A stretch of DNA of 64,000 bases from JASHPR01 sp963729365 (lineage in GTDB: Bacteria > Actinomycetota > Actinomycetes > Streptosporangiales > Streptosporangiaceae): positions 1,244,213 through 1,308,212 of the forward strand of contig CAVSNQ010000013.1 in the NCBI GenBank assembly GCA_963729365.1. The letters are read 5' to 3'. Below are positions 35,524 through 43,686 of the stretch, piece by piece. The notes below the pieces were generated by a model, which did not search any database, was not told the DNA's origin, and saw only the letters and a program-made list of their open reading frames with translations. How positions within the stretch are numbered: the first letter of the stretch is position 1; each line of letters begins with the position of its first letter. Both the position numbers and the translations under genes were made by a program.

Positions 35524-36240
35524 ATGACTGACCAGCTCGTCTGGATCGACTGCGAGATGACCGGGCTCGATCTTGCCCATGATGCGCTGATCGAGATCGC
35601 GTGCATTGTCACGGACGGCCAGCTCACCGCGGTCGACGACGGCGTGGACCTGGTGATCAAACCGCCTGCCGAGGCGCTGGACCACATGCCCGAAGTGGTC
35701 CGCGACATGCACACCGCATCGGGGCTGCTCGGCGAGCTCGCCTCCGGTCTCACGCTGGCCGAGGCGCAGGAGCAGGTCATGGCGTACGTGCGCGGCCGCG
35801 TGCGGGAGGCCAGGAAGGTGCCCCTGTGCGGCAACTCGATCGCCACCGACCGCACCTTCATCGCCCGTGACATGCCCGAGCTGGACGCGTTCCTGCACTA
35901 CCGGATGGTGGACGTGTCCAGCATCAAGGAACTCGCCAGGCGCTGGTACCCCCGGGCCTACTTCGCCAGCCCGGAGAAGCACGGCGGGCACCGCGCGCTG
36001 GCCGACATCAAGGAGAGCATCCGGGAGCTGCAGTACTACCGCGAAGCGATATTCGTGCCGCCGCCCGGGCCGGACACCGCGACCGCCCGGAGCATCGCCG
36101 CCCGGTACGGCGCACCCGGCACCGCGCCGGGTACCTCCGGGAAGGCGCCCCCGGCCTCCGCCGCGGCTTCCCCGGCCTCCGCCGCGGCTTCCCCGGCCTC
36201 CGGCGAGGCTCCCCCGGCCGGCGAACCCGGTTCTGATTGA
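35524..36240 (+). CDS. orn: Oligoribonuclease with a repeat-containing tail
   Basis: Orn degrades 2-5 nt RNA fragments to mononucleotides and is essential in many bacteria. The DEDDh exonuclease motifs are clear: LVWIDCEMTGLDL (motif I), LCGNSIATDRTFI (II) and KHGGHRALADIKESIREL (III). The enzyme core ends near residue 180, the usual length, followed by about 50 extra residues rich in Ala/Ser/Pro, encoded partly by a 21-bp tandem repeat. The tail should be disordered and is probably not needed for catalysis. A tRNA-His gene follows. Confidence 0.94.
   Translation: MTDQLVWIDCEMTGLDLAHDALIEIACIVTDGQLTAVDDGVDLVIKPPAEALDHMPEVVRDMHTASGLLGELASGLTLAEAQEQVMAYVRGRVREARKVPLCGNSIATDRTFIARDMPELDAFLHYRMVDVSSIKELARRWYPRAYFASPEKHGGHRALADIKESIRELQYYREAIFVPPPGPDTATARSIAARYGAPGTAPGTSGKAPPASAAASPASAAASPASGEAPPAGEPGSD
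36151..36192 (+). repeat. 21-bp tandem repeat in the orn 3' end
   Basis: Two identical 21-bp units (36151-36171 and 36172-36192) and a partial third encode the repeated ASAAASP-type segment of the oligoribonuclease tail. The unit is a multiple of three, so copy-number change would keep the frame. Confidence 0.8.
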
Positions 36241-36295
36241 TGACCTGATCCCGGTATGCTTCGGAAAGCCGCGCGGCGGATCGGCCCGCGGCCAT

Positions 36296-36373
36296 GGTGG
36301 GCGTAGCTCAGTTGGTTAGAGCGCCAGGTTGTGGTCCTGGATGTCGTGGGTTCGAATCCCATCGCTCACCCCA
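36296..36373 (+). tRNA. tRNA-His (anticodon GTG)
   Basis: A full cloverleaf is visible: acceptor GTGGGCG with CGCTCAC, D arm GCTC/GAGC, anticodon stem CCAGG/CCTGG with anticodon GTG at 36331-36333, and T arm GTGGG-TTCGAAT-CCCAT. The extra G at 36296 pairs with the C discriminator, a hallmark of histidine tRNA, and CCA is encoded. Its 3' end is duplicated at 43683-43696, indicating use as an integration site. Confidence 0.96.
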
Positions 36374-36391
36374 CGTGAAACAGCAGGTCAG
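36359..36391. repeat. Left attachment-like repeat at the tRNA-His 3' end
   Basis: CCATCGCTCACCCC (36359-36372) is identical to 43683-43696. The similarity continues over the next 19 bases at 14 of 19 positions, including GCAGGTCAG. The location at a tRNA 3' end is typical of integrase target cores. Confidence 0.6.
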
Positions 36392-36794
36392 CGCTCTGAA
36401 GTGCGACTATATTGGGCTGGCGTTGGTCCGTTTTGCCCGATTCTGGGAGTGGCAGTGTCCGATTTTGGGAGCCGATCTTGCATCCGACTCACGATCAAGA
36501 GCTCTAAGCTGGCTCACGCTCTGGCCTGTAGGTCCCTGGCTCGCAGATCTGCACGCTAACCGGGCCGTAAGGTGACCTGGTGCCGCATGTGATGACGAAG
36601 TCACGAGAGAACGCGCGGAGCCGCCGTTCGGCGCGGCTGCGCGGGCGGGCTTGGGTGGCCTAGCGGCTGTGCAGATCAGGATGTCCGGTGCGCGTTCACC
36701 AAGGCGGACGGGGTTGTTAAGCACCTCGCTGCGGGCCCACAACTTCCTTTCAGAACTGCGATTCTCCGGGTGGGATGCGAGTCCAGGGGCCGCT
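36374..36794. other. Gene-free region after tRNA-His with a 22-bp-period repeat
   Basis: No gene is supported in these 420 bp, and base composition is less GC-rich at the left. Two similar 13-mers, CCGATTCTGGGAG (36437-36449) and CCGATTTTGGGAG (36459-36471), lie 22 bp apart. They could be remnants of a mobile-element end or protein sites. No integrase fragment is recognised. Confidence 0.5.
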
Positions 36795-37889
36795 TTAGGT
36801 CGTGGGCTTTGCCGCCTTTTCTTTGATTGCCGTCAGGAGCGCGGCCCAGTCCGCGGTGAAGGCGCCTGCTCCCTGGCGCTGCAGATGCTCGGCGAGCGCA
36901 TCGGCGTCGATGCCGGCGTCGGCGGTCGCCGCGATGGCCCGTTCCGCGGCGGCGTAGTCGGGCTCCAGCCGGTCGTCGAGGCTTCCGTGGTCGGCGAAGG
37001 CGAGCAGCGTCTTCTCCGGGACGGTGTCGATCGTGTTGGGGACGGCCAGCCGGCCCAGATAGTAGGTGTCGGGCAGGTCCGGGTTCTTGGTCGAGGTGGA
37101 GGCCCACAGAACCCGCTGCGGACGGGCGCCCGCCTCGGCGAGCGCCTGCCAGCGCTGGTCCGCGAGCAGCTGCACATGGGAGGCGTAGGTCTTTTGCGCC
37201 ATCGCCAGCCCCAGGCTGCCGTGTAGCGCGGGCGGCAGCAGGGGGTCGGCGGCGGAATCCCAGCGGGAGATGAACAGCGAGGCCACCGAGGGCACCGCCA
37301 GGTTCAGGCCGGCGCGGCGGCGGCGCTCGAGGGCCCGCAGGTAGGTGTCCGCGGTGCGCAGGTAGTGGGTGTCGGAGAACAGGAGCGTCACGTTCACTCC
37401 GATGCCGGCGGTGATCGCCTCTTCCATGGCGGTCAAGCCCTGCGGGGTGCCGGGGATCTTGACCAGCAGGTTGGGGAAGTCGGCCTGGTCGTGCAGCCGC
37501 CGGGCGAGCTCCACTGTCGCCGTGGCGTCGTAGGCGACGCCGGGCGGGACCTCCAGTGACACGTAGCCGTCCACGCCCTCGGTCTGCTCCCACGCCGGGC
37601 GGAACAGCGCCGCCGCTTCGGTCAGGTCCTCCAGCGCAAGCGCGTACACCAGGTCCTGAGCATCGGTGACACCGTCGGCCGCCAGGCGGGCCAGCGAGCT
37701 GTCATAGTCCGACCCGGCGGCCATGGCATGCCCGAGGATCGTCGGATTGGACGTCAGCCCGGTGACCGCCAGGTCACGTACATACCGGGCCAGCGCCCCG
37801 GTGCGCAGCATGACCCGGTTGATGCTGTCCAGCCACAGGCTCTGCCCCAGCATGTGCAGCCGCTGCGCGGGATTCAGCTCAGCGTCCAT
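36795..37889 (-). CDS. tal: Transaldolase
   Basis: Transaldolase moves a dihydroxyacetone unit between sugar phosphates in the pentose phosphate pathway. The 364-residue protein has the long actinobacterial form: SLWLDSINRVML, the signature GLTSNPTIL, VSLEVPPG, NLLVKIPGT, GIGVNVTLLFS and the Schiff-base lysine in LWASTSTKNPDLPDTYY. GGGGAGGTGGG precedes the ATG at 37889. It overlaps the FUSC gene by 11 bp. An isolated tal inside a probable island, away from tkt or zwf, suggests an accessory copy. Confidence 0.93.
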   Translation of the reverse strand: MDAELNPAQRLHMLGQSLWLDSINRVMLRTGALARYVRDLAVTGLTSNPTILGHAMAAGSDYDSSLARLAADGVTDAQDLVYALALEDLTEAAALFRPAWEQTEGVDGYVSLEVPPGVAYDATATVELARRLHDQADFPNLLVKIPGTPQGLTAMEEAITAGIGVNVTLLFSDTHYLRTADTYLRALERRRRAGLNLAVPSVASLFISRWDSAADPLLPPALHGSLGLAMAQKTYASHVQLLADQRWQALAEAGARPQRVLWASTSTKNPDLPDTYYLGRLAVPNTIDTVPEKTLLAFADHGSLDDRLEPDYAAAERAIAATADAGIDADALAEHLQRQGAGAFTADWAALLTAIKEKAAKPTT

Positions 37890-40338
37890 GCCCACCTCCC
37901 CGATCGACCGGCACGGCCATCTTCGCCCAGTCACGTAGTGGGCGGAACGCCGCGCGCAGCTCTTTGGAGAACAGTTGCGGAAGTTCCCAGGCGGCGAAGT
38001 GGCCGCCTTTCCCGGCTTCGTTGGCACGCGCCGGTGAGGTGATGGCCGCCTGCAGGCGGCGTACGGCGTCAAGGTGGTCGCCGGTCCAGATCATCCGGAC
38101 CGCGGTGGCGGTGGCCTTACCGTCGTTATCGAGCAGGTCGCGGCGGACGGCCCGCACGAGGCGGCCGTCGGCGGCCTTGTCGTGAGCGAGCGGCTGGGGC
38201 AACTCACCGCCGGTGATGAGGGTGGCGGCGAGACCGTCGTACCAGCCCGTGACGCGTTCGGCCGTGTCCAGGATCTCGTGGCGTGCGGCGGCCATGTCGC
38301 CGCCTGCCTGACCGTCGTCGCCTTGCCACAGGTCCAGTACCGCGTCGGCCTCCAGGCGCAGCCCGGCGATCCCGTTGACCAGCCCGGCCATTACGGCCAG
38401 CGGGACCGGTTTCGTGCCGCGCTCGGCCAGGTACGTGCGGAACGCGTCATCGAGCCGGCGCGATGCCGCAGCGGCCCGGGCCGCGTCGCCGGCTAGAGCG
38501 GGGAGTGCGGGCGTGCTTGGGTCGTCGCGTGACATCCCGGATCGCACCGTGCTGGCCAGGTAGCCTGCGCCGTCGGCGTACGCCTGCGCCAGCGCCCGGC
38601 GGAGCGCGGCCGCCGCGCCGCGCGGCCAGAACAGGACGCCCACGACCACGCTCACGCCGACGCCGATGGCCACGTCTTCGATCCGCACCAGGCCGAGGCG
38701 CCATCCGGTCGGCTGGATGATGTTGAACAAGATCACTATTGTGAGCGTGAACGCTGCCTGCCCTGCGGCGAACGAGATGACCGCCGGAGCGACCCCAGCC
38801 AGAAAGACCCCCAGCGGCAGCAGGAACCACAGCACCGTGGTATTCGTGCCGATCCCCACGAGCAAGGCCGCGCCGACGATGAATCCCGCTACCGTGCCGA
38901 GTATGGCGCGAACGGCGTCCTGCCCGGTGTTCAGCGCATTCGAGCGCAGCACCGACAGCGCGCCCAGGACCACCCAGAACGAGTGCTGGACCCCGGTCAG
39001 CCTCGCGACGAGCACCGCCAGCCCCAGCCCGGCGGCACCACGCAAGCTGTTGTGCAGCCAGACCGAGTGCGGCTCGAGGTAGGACGTGATCCGTTCCCGC
39101 GCCGCGGACAGCGTCCCCGGCACACCCTCGGGCTGGCGGCCAAGCCACCGCTCCCGCCAGCTCCGTCGCTCGGCGGCCGCGGTCAGCTCGGCGTTGCGCG
39201 CGATGAGCGAGACCGCGTAGCTCAGCTCCTCCGCACGGAAGGCGGGGTCAAGGGAGGTGATGAACTCGCTGACCAGCTCCCCGCCCGCGGCTGGGCCGCT
39301 CGCCGGGGGCTCAGGCTCAACCGGCAGGCCGGCCACGGCCCGGTCGCTCGCCGGCCGCAGCGACTGGACTGGCAGGTCGGTCATCACGCCCTCCTGCATT
39401 TCCGCGCGCGCAGCAGCCAGTTCGGCCACCGCGGCGCCGAGCCCATCGCTGCTCCCGCCCCTGGAGTCCAGGAGATCCGCGGCACGGTCCAGAACCGCGG
39501 CCGCGGCCTCCATGACCCTCAGCGCCGCGCGGTGGACGCCGTCGCGGTGAAGCCCAGGCTGAACGACAATGCTGTTCAGCCAGGCCAGCTCGTCTACCAG
39601 GCGCACGGTCGTCCGAGCGGGAGTGCTCAACCCGGTCGGGCGGTAGGGCATCGCCAGGAAGTCACCGCGCAGCGCCCCGACTGCCTGGTCCGACTGCGCA
39701 GCTGCATGATCGCGATCCAGCGCAACCTGTTGGTCCATGCCGCTGAGCAGGTACGCGACCCCCGCACGCAGCCGGGCGGCCAGCGCCCGGCAGGTGGCGG
39801 CCGCGGCGCCACGCAGCCGGTCGCGTGCTGGCGCAGGCCATAGGAGCGCCGTCGCAACCAGCGCGGCGCCTCCGGCCATCGCCCAGCCGGCCAGCCGGTC
39901 GGGCACGGCCGACGCCGGAGCGGCCAGCGACACCGGCAAGATGAATGCCAGCAGCAGCGCCGTGGTCGCCCCGGCCAGCACTGAGCTGACCACGCCGGCA
40001 AAGATCACGCCGAACCCGGCCACCGCCATCGCAATGGCCGCGAGCCACGCGGTCTGCGAGAGCAGCGTGGCCAGGCAGACGAACACCCCGCCGGTCACGG
40101 CGAGTGCTGCCTGCGCCTGGAGCCGTTCGGCCATGGGGCCGCCGAAGTCGACCAGGAGCAGCATCGCGAACGACCCGAACGCCGCGAAAATCGCCACCTG
40201 AGCGTTGCCGATGACCTTGTCGCCCAAGGCGAACATGGTCGGCATGATGATCGCTGTCCGGGTGGCACGGCGCAGCGCGGTGAATCCGCGATCGCGCTGG
40301 CCAAGCCATCGCAGGGGGCGCAGCACCATTTTGGCCAC
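37879..40338 (-). CDS. FUSC-family membrane protein with an epoxide-hydrolase-derived C-terminus
   Basis: The 819-residue protein has two blocks of membrane helices (about residues 25-165 and 425-560) separated by soluble regions, the layout of FUSC/aromatic-acid exporter-like proteins; GLGLAVLVARLTGVQHSFWVVLGALSVLRS is the typical second-block motif. The last part is unusual. Residues 773-802 (positions 37933-38022) match the C-terminal 30 residues of the epoxide hydrolase at 41259-42476 (GKGGHFAAWELPQLF against EKGGHFAAWEQPELF). The original FUSC end seems to have been replaced by recombination. GTG at 40338 or ATG at 40329 may start it. Confidence 0.8.
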   Translation of the reverse strand: MAKMVLRPLRWLGQRDRGFTALRRATRTAIIMPTMFALGDKVIGNAQVAIFAAFGSFAMLLLVDFGGPMAERLQAQAALAVTGGVFVCLATLLSQTAWLAAIAMAVAGFGVIFAGVVSSVLAGATTALLLAFILPVSLAAPASAVPDRLAGWAMAGGAALVATALLWPAPARDRLRGAAAATCRALAARLRAGVAYLLSGMDQQVALDRDHAAAQSDQAVGALRGDFLAMPYRPTGLSTPARTTVRLVDELAWLNSIVVQPGLHRDGVHRAALRVMEAAAAVLDRAADLLDSRGGSSDGLGAAVAELAAARAEMQEGVMTDLPVQSLRPASDRAVAGLPVEPEPPASGPAAGGELVSEFITSLDPAFRAEELSYAVSLIARNAELTAAAERRSWRERWLGRQPEGVPGTLSAARERITSYLEPHSVWLHNSLRGAAGLGLAVLVARLTGVQHSFWVVLGALSVLRSNALNTGQDAVRAILGTVAGFIVGAALLVGIGTNTTVLWFLLPLGVFLAGVAPAVISFAAGQAAFTLTIVILFNIIQPTGWRLGLVRIEDVAIGVGVSVVVGVLFWPRGAAAALRRALAQAYADGAGYLASTVRSGMSRDDPSTPALPALAGDAARAAAASRRLDDAFRTYLAERGTKPVPLAVMAGLVNGIAGLRLEADAVLDLWQGDDGQAGGDMAAARHEILDTAERVTGWYDGLAATLITGGELPQPLAHDKAADGRLVRAVRRDLLDNDGKATATAVRMIWTGDHLDAVRRLQAAITSPARANEAGKGGHFAAWELPQLFSKELRAAFRPLRDWAKMAVPVDRGGGHGR

Positions 40339-40342
40339 CAGC

Positions 40343-40762
40343 TCACCCTGGGAGGTCTTCCGGGCGCTTTTTGGCGTGAATGCCGTGCAGGATGCCGGTG
40401 GCCTGGCCGACTTCGATCAGGTAGCCGTCCGGGTCGCGCATGTAGCAGCGGATCTCCGCCTCGCGGTCGATCGGTGGCGTGAGGAATTCCGCGCTCTTCG
40501 ACTTCCATTCCTCATAGCGAGCCTGGATGTCAGCGACCCGCAGGTTGAGGAAGATCGAGGTCGTGTCGCCGGGCTCGTAGTTAGCCACCGTGATGCCTGG
40601 CTTGTCCGGCGTGGGCGGACCGCCGGGGTTCATGAGGATCCATGAGTTGGCCAGCTTGACCAGGCACGGGTTCTCCGCCAGAACCACGGTGCCGCCAAGG
40701 ACGCGCGAGTAGAAGTCCCGGGACCGCGCGACGCTGCGAACGGTGATGAACATGGTTACCAC
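40343..40762 (-). CDS. VOC family (glyoxalase-fold) protein, start uncertain
   Basis: The product, about 139 residues, is a vicinal-oxygen-chelate protein: VVTMFITVRSVARSRDFYSRVLGG, WILMNPGGPP, TSIFLNLRVADI and the C-terminal EIRCYMRDPDGYLIEVGQ with a metal-ligand glutamate. Such proteins include dioxygenases, glyoxalases and isomerases. Good protein-like sequence continues upstream (DYANLPNPTEGF) but the codon where Met is expected reads GTT, so the normal start seems lost. The GTG at 40762 or ATG at 40753 could serve instead. It is 4 bp from the FUSC gene. Confidence 0.7.
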   Translation of the reverse strand: MVTMFITVRSVARSRDFYSRVLGGTVVLAENPCLVKLANSWILMNPGGPPTPDKPGITVANYEPGDTTSIFLNLRVADIQARYEEWKSKSAEFLTPPIDREAEIRCYMRDPDGYLIEVGQATGILHGIHAKKRPEDLPG

Positions 40763-40809
40763 GAAGCCCTCAGTGGGATTCGGCAGGTTGGCGTAGTCAA
40801 CGGAGGGTG

Positions 40810-41030
40810 CATGTTCTGCCGAGGCGTCGCGCGGGCCGGCGGGCGCGGAGGACGCCACCGCAGGTCCCCGGTGGGGGAGCGGCGTAGGGCAGCCCGCGGA
40901 AGACGTAACCCCCGGGCACGACCAGGCCGCGGACGGCACCGTTGTCGATGGTCACGATCGGGGCGGCGCCAGAGTCCGCAGACGGTTGCCGGCCGGGCGG
41001 TCCCTGCCGCGATGAGTGTGATGCGGGCAT
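40810..41030 (-). pseudogene. Carboxylesterase type B N-terminal fragment, frameshifted
   Basis: From an ATG at 41030 with AAGGAG 9 nt upstream, the reverse strand reads PIVTIDNGAVRGLVVPGGYVFRGLPYAAPPPG, the opening of type B carboxylesterases. The continuing family sequence (LRWRPPRPPA) is found in a different frame, and no catalytic serine region follows before the VOC gene. More than 400 residues are missing, so this is a remnant. Confidence 0.7.
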
Positions 41031-41060
41031 GATGTTGACTCCTTGACGTGTGGGCTGTCG

Positions 41061-41144
41061 TCAGCCAAGCGGCATGAACGCCGCCCGGATCTTCGTTGCG
41101 AACAGCTCGGGCTCTTCCCTGGCGGCGAAGTGCCCCTGTCGACC
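41061..41144 (-). pseudogene. Epoxide hydrolase C-terminal fragment
   Basis: The reverse strand encodes GRQGHFAAREEPELFATKIRAAFMPLG followed by a stop, clearly related to the last 27 residues of the adjacent full epoxide hydrolase and to the tail of the FUSC protein. Nothing upstream matches, so only the 3' end of an older copy remains. Confidence 0.75.
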
Positions 41145-41258
41145 GTGACGCGCGGACGAGCACTGGAAGTGGATCGGCCGCCTGACGCTGGCTGTGGCTT
41201 TCACTGCGGTGGTTGCTTGACTCTTCGATCCGACCTGACTGACGCCGATGTGCACCGA

Positions 41259-42476
41259 TCAGCGCAGCGACCTGAACGCCGCTCGGATCTCGCCCGCAAA
41301 GAGTTCCGGTTGTTCCCAGGCGGCGAAGTGACCCCCCTTCTCGAGTTCGTTGAAGTACACGAGGTTGGGGTAAGCGCGCTCGGCCCAGCTGCGCGGTACG
41401 GGGATTATCTCTCCCGGGAACCTGCTCACGGCCGCAGGGATCGAGACTACACCGCCGACCTTGGTTTTGTGGGCGCTGTCCTCCCAGTACAGGCGGGCCG
41501 AGGACGCCGCTGTGTTCGTGAGCCAGTAAAGCGTGATGTCGTCGAGCATCTCATCCTTCGTGAGCGCGCGCTCGGGTTCGCCGTCCGTGTCGGTCCATTC
41601 CGCGAACTTCTCGTAAAACCAAGCGGCCAAGCCGACCGGCGAGTCCGCGAGCGAGTAGCCGATCGTTTGCGGGCGCGTGCTATTCATCGCCCGAAAGCCC
41701 GAGCCGCGCGCGGCAAAATTTTTGAATCCTTCATAGGCGATCGTTTCCTCGGCCGAAAGGCCCGCCGGCGCCGGTTCACCGTTCTTGAGCGCGTTCGCGA
41801 CCTCGGGAGGCACGGCCGTTTGCATGTTCGGCGCTGGTGGCCGTTCGATCGCGCCGAGCAACGTGGTGACGTGGATACCCAAAAGACCCCCCGGCGCCTG
41901 ACGGCCCATCACGTCCGTGACGACCGCACCCCAGTCGCCACCCTGGGAGACGTAGCGCCCGTAGCCCACTCGCCTCATCAGCTCAACCCAGGCGCCGGCG
42001 ATGCGTTCGGGATTCCAGCCTGTCGCCTGCGGCCTGGCTGAGAAGCCGAAACCGGGCATTGAGGGCACGACGAGATCGAACGTGTCCTCCGCGCGAGCTC
42101 CATGGGACTCGGGATCGCTTAGCGGCCCGATCACCTTCACGAACTCGAGGAACGAGCCCGGCCAGCCGTGGGTCATGATCAGCGGCAGCGCGTTCGCATG
42201 CGGCGAGCGGACGTGGATGAAATGGATATCGAGCCCGTCGATCTCCGTGATGAACTGGGGGAGCGCATTCAACTTGGCCTCGAGCTTGCGCCAGTCATAA
42301 TCAGTGGCCCAGTAGTGGACGAGCTCCTGTACCTTCGCCAGCTGGGCGCCCTGGGTGCGATCGCTGACGGTCTCACGGTCGGGCCAGCGGGGCGCCGCCA
42401 CACGGCGGCGGAGCTCTTGGAGCGACTCCTCCGGGATGTCGATCCGGAAGGGGCGAATGCTGTCATTCGAAGACAT
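41259..42476 (-). CDS. Epoxide hydrolase (alpha/beta hydrolase with EHN domain)
   Basis: The 405-residue enzyme has the epoxide hydrolase N-terminal domain (IRPFRIDIPEESLQELRRRV, HYWATDYDWRKLEAKLN) and an alpha/beta hydrolase domain with oxyanion loop THGWPGSFLEF, nucleophile Asp181 in SQGGDWGAVV and catalytic His383 in EKGGHFAAWE. It opens epoxides to diols, often in detoxification or catabolism. Codons such as TTT, AAA and TTC-rich runs near 41700-41760 are less GC-rich than neighbours, consistent with transfer. Two partial copies of its 3' end lie downstream. Confidence 0.92.
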   Translation of the reverse strand: MSSNDSIRPFRIDIPEESLQELRRRVAAPRWPDRETVSDRTQGAQLAKVQELVHYWATDYDWRKLEAKLNALPQFITEIDGLDIHFIHVRSPHANALPLIMTHGWPGSFLEFVKVIGPLSDPESHGARAEDTFDLVVPSMPGFGFSARPQATGWNPERIAGAWVELMRRVGYGRYVSQGGDWGAVVTDVMGRQAPGGLLGIHVTTLLGAIERPPAPNMQTAVPPEVANALKNGEPAPAGLSAEETIAYEGFKNFAARGSGFRAMNSTRPQTIGYSLADSPVGLAAWFYEKFAEWTDTDGEPERALTKDEMLDDITLYWLTNTAASSARLYWEDSAHKTKVGGVVSIPAAVSRFPGEIIPVPRSWAERAYPNLVYFNELEKGGHFAAWEQPELFAGEIRAAFRSLR

Positions 42477-43371
42477 GTGGGTCTCCTTCCGTGCGAGGTG
42501 ACCGGAGCCATACGCTGCATACGGCTGCCGTGCTGGTCACTGGATAAGCGCCGCCCTGATCAGGACCGGAGCGGACGTTCCTGTGCTCCGGCTATCCACG
42601 GGACCCGCGTGAGGCGCGCACCTGGCTGGTTCCTACTGTCGTCCCCGCGCGTCGCTGTGTCGTTGGCGATGTGGACCAACTTGGGGCGTCAGTTTGTCCG
42701 CAGCCCGCCCGCGGCATCACGATGCCCTTGGCCTGCTCGATCACGGGCATGGTCTCTAGCCGGGCCATCAGCCGCGCATTCTCCGGGTCAGGCGGTGTGG
42801 ATTGCGCCACGGCAGGCCCCTGCCTCATCACGCCACCCGGCCGGGAGTGCCTGGAATCAGCAGCAGCCACCCCGGCACGGGCGGCTGGCTCAACAACCGT
42901 ACGTACGCGCTTTATAACACGGTCTAATGAACAAGACCAGGCTTAGTTCAAGGGTGCCGCTGCGCGGTCCGGTCGACAGTCCCGACCCTCCAGGGTTCTG
43001 GCAGCTACCGGGTGAGGCGCCCCTCCGCCGGTCCCCGGGGAACCAGCCATGCGCCGCCAGCCCTTCCGCCTGCTTGCCACCGTCGGCAACCTAAGCCCGC
43101 CAGAACTGATCAGTCGGATGCTGCATCTCCGTCCAGCACCGCGGGCGCCGGTCAGGCGGGGCACTGGCTGCGGAGAGCCTCGATCGCGGCCAGTTCGCCG
43201 GCCTAGCGCTGGTATGTCGCCGCGAGGGCACGGGGCGGCCCGGTCCGGCGGCGGCCGCAGGTTCGGGGATCACGACCGCGGTAACGGCCGTGCTGACCAG
43301 GATGCCGGCCTGATCCGGGGCGTTGCCCGTGACCGCGGGCCGCGGGTGCTCAGGCTCTGGCGGTGCCTGGC
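42477..43371. other. Gene-poor stretch with degenerate sequence
   Basis: About 900 bp without a convincing intact gene. It holds the ANTAR remnant described separately (42592-42870), an AT-richer patch around 42895-42950, and otherwise frames broken by stops. The state fits the decayed part of an island. Confidence 0.6.
42592..42870 (-). pseudogene. ANTAR-domain regulator remnant
   Basis: The reverse strand contains ENARLMARLETMPVIEQAKG followed by IVMPRAGC, the start of the RNA-binding ANTAR domain of antiterminators. After GCGQTDAP the frame loses the family pattern, while a neighbouring frame continues with LVHIANDT-like residues. No PAS or GAF domain precedes it. It is best read as a frameshifted fragment. 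Confidence 0.6.
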
Positions 43372-43686
43372 TTAGGCGGATGCGGCACTGGTAATGAGGG
43401 ATAGGTCCACCCGCCAGGAAACCCCGGAACCGCGTTCCCACCGGTCGAGCGCGCCGCGGAAATGCCGCTCGGTCTGGGCGTCGTTCATGCCGGTGACGGC
43501 CTGGAGGTGGTCGAGGGCGGCCGGGCCTGCGGCATCGCCTTGGAGCATGGTGCGCCCGAAATGGGTTACCCGGTGGCAGGCGGTGCACAGGCAGATCAGC
43601 CGGACCAGCCGCTGGACGCCGGGCTGGGTGTTGTAGGTGAACCGCTCGTGCGCCTCCAGCTGGCTGCCGCTGAGGCTGGGCACCAT
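43372..43686 (-). pseudogene. HNH/zinc-finger-like protein, N-terminus cut at the repeat
   Basis: The 104-residue reading has SQLEAHERFTYNTQPGVQRL, LICLCTACHRVTHFG and a helical tail ending WRVDLSLI. It resembles proteins in which an N-terminal CxxC pair precedes LEAHER and forms a treble-clef or HNH-like fold with the LCxxCH pair. The N-terminal pair is absent. The reading starts at 43686, inside the 14-bp copy of the tRNA-His end, so integration or excision appears to have removed the 5' part. Confidence 0.6.
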
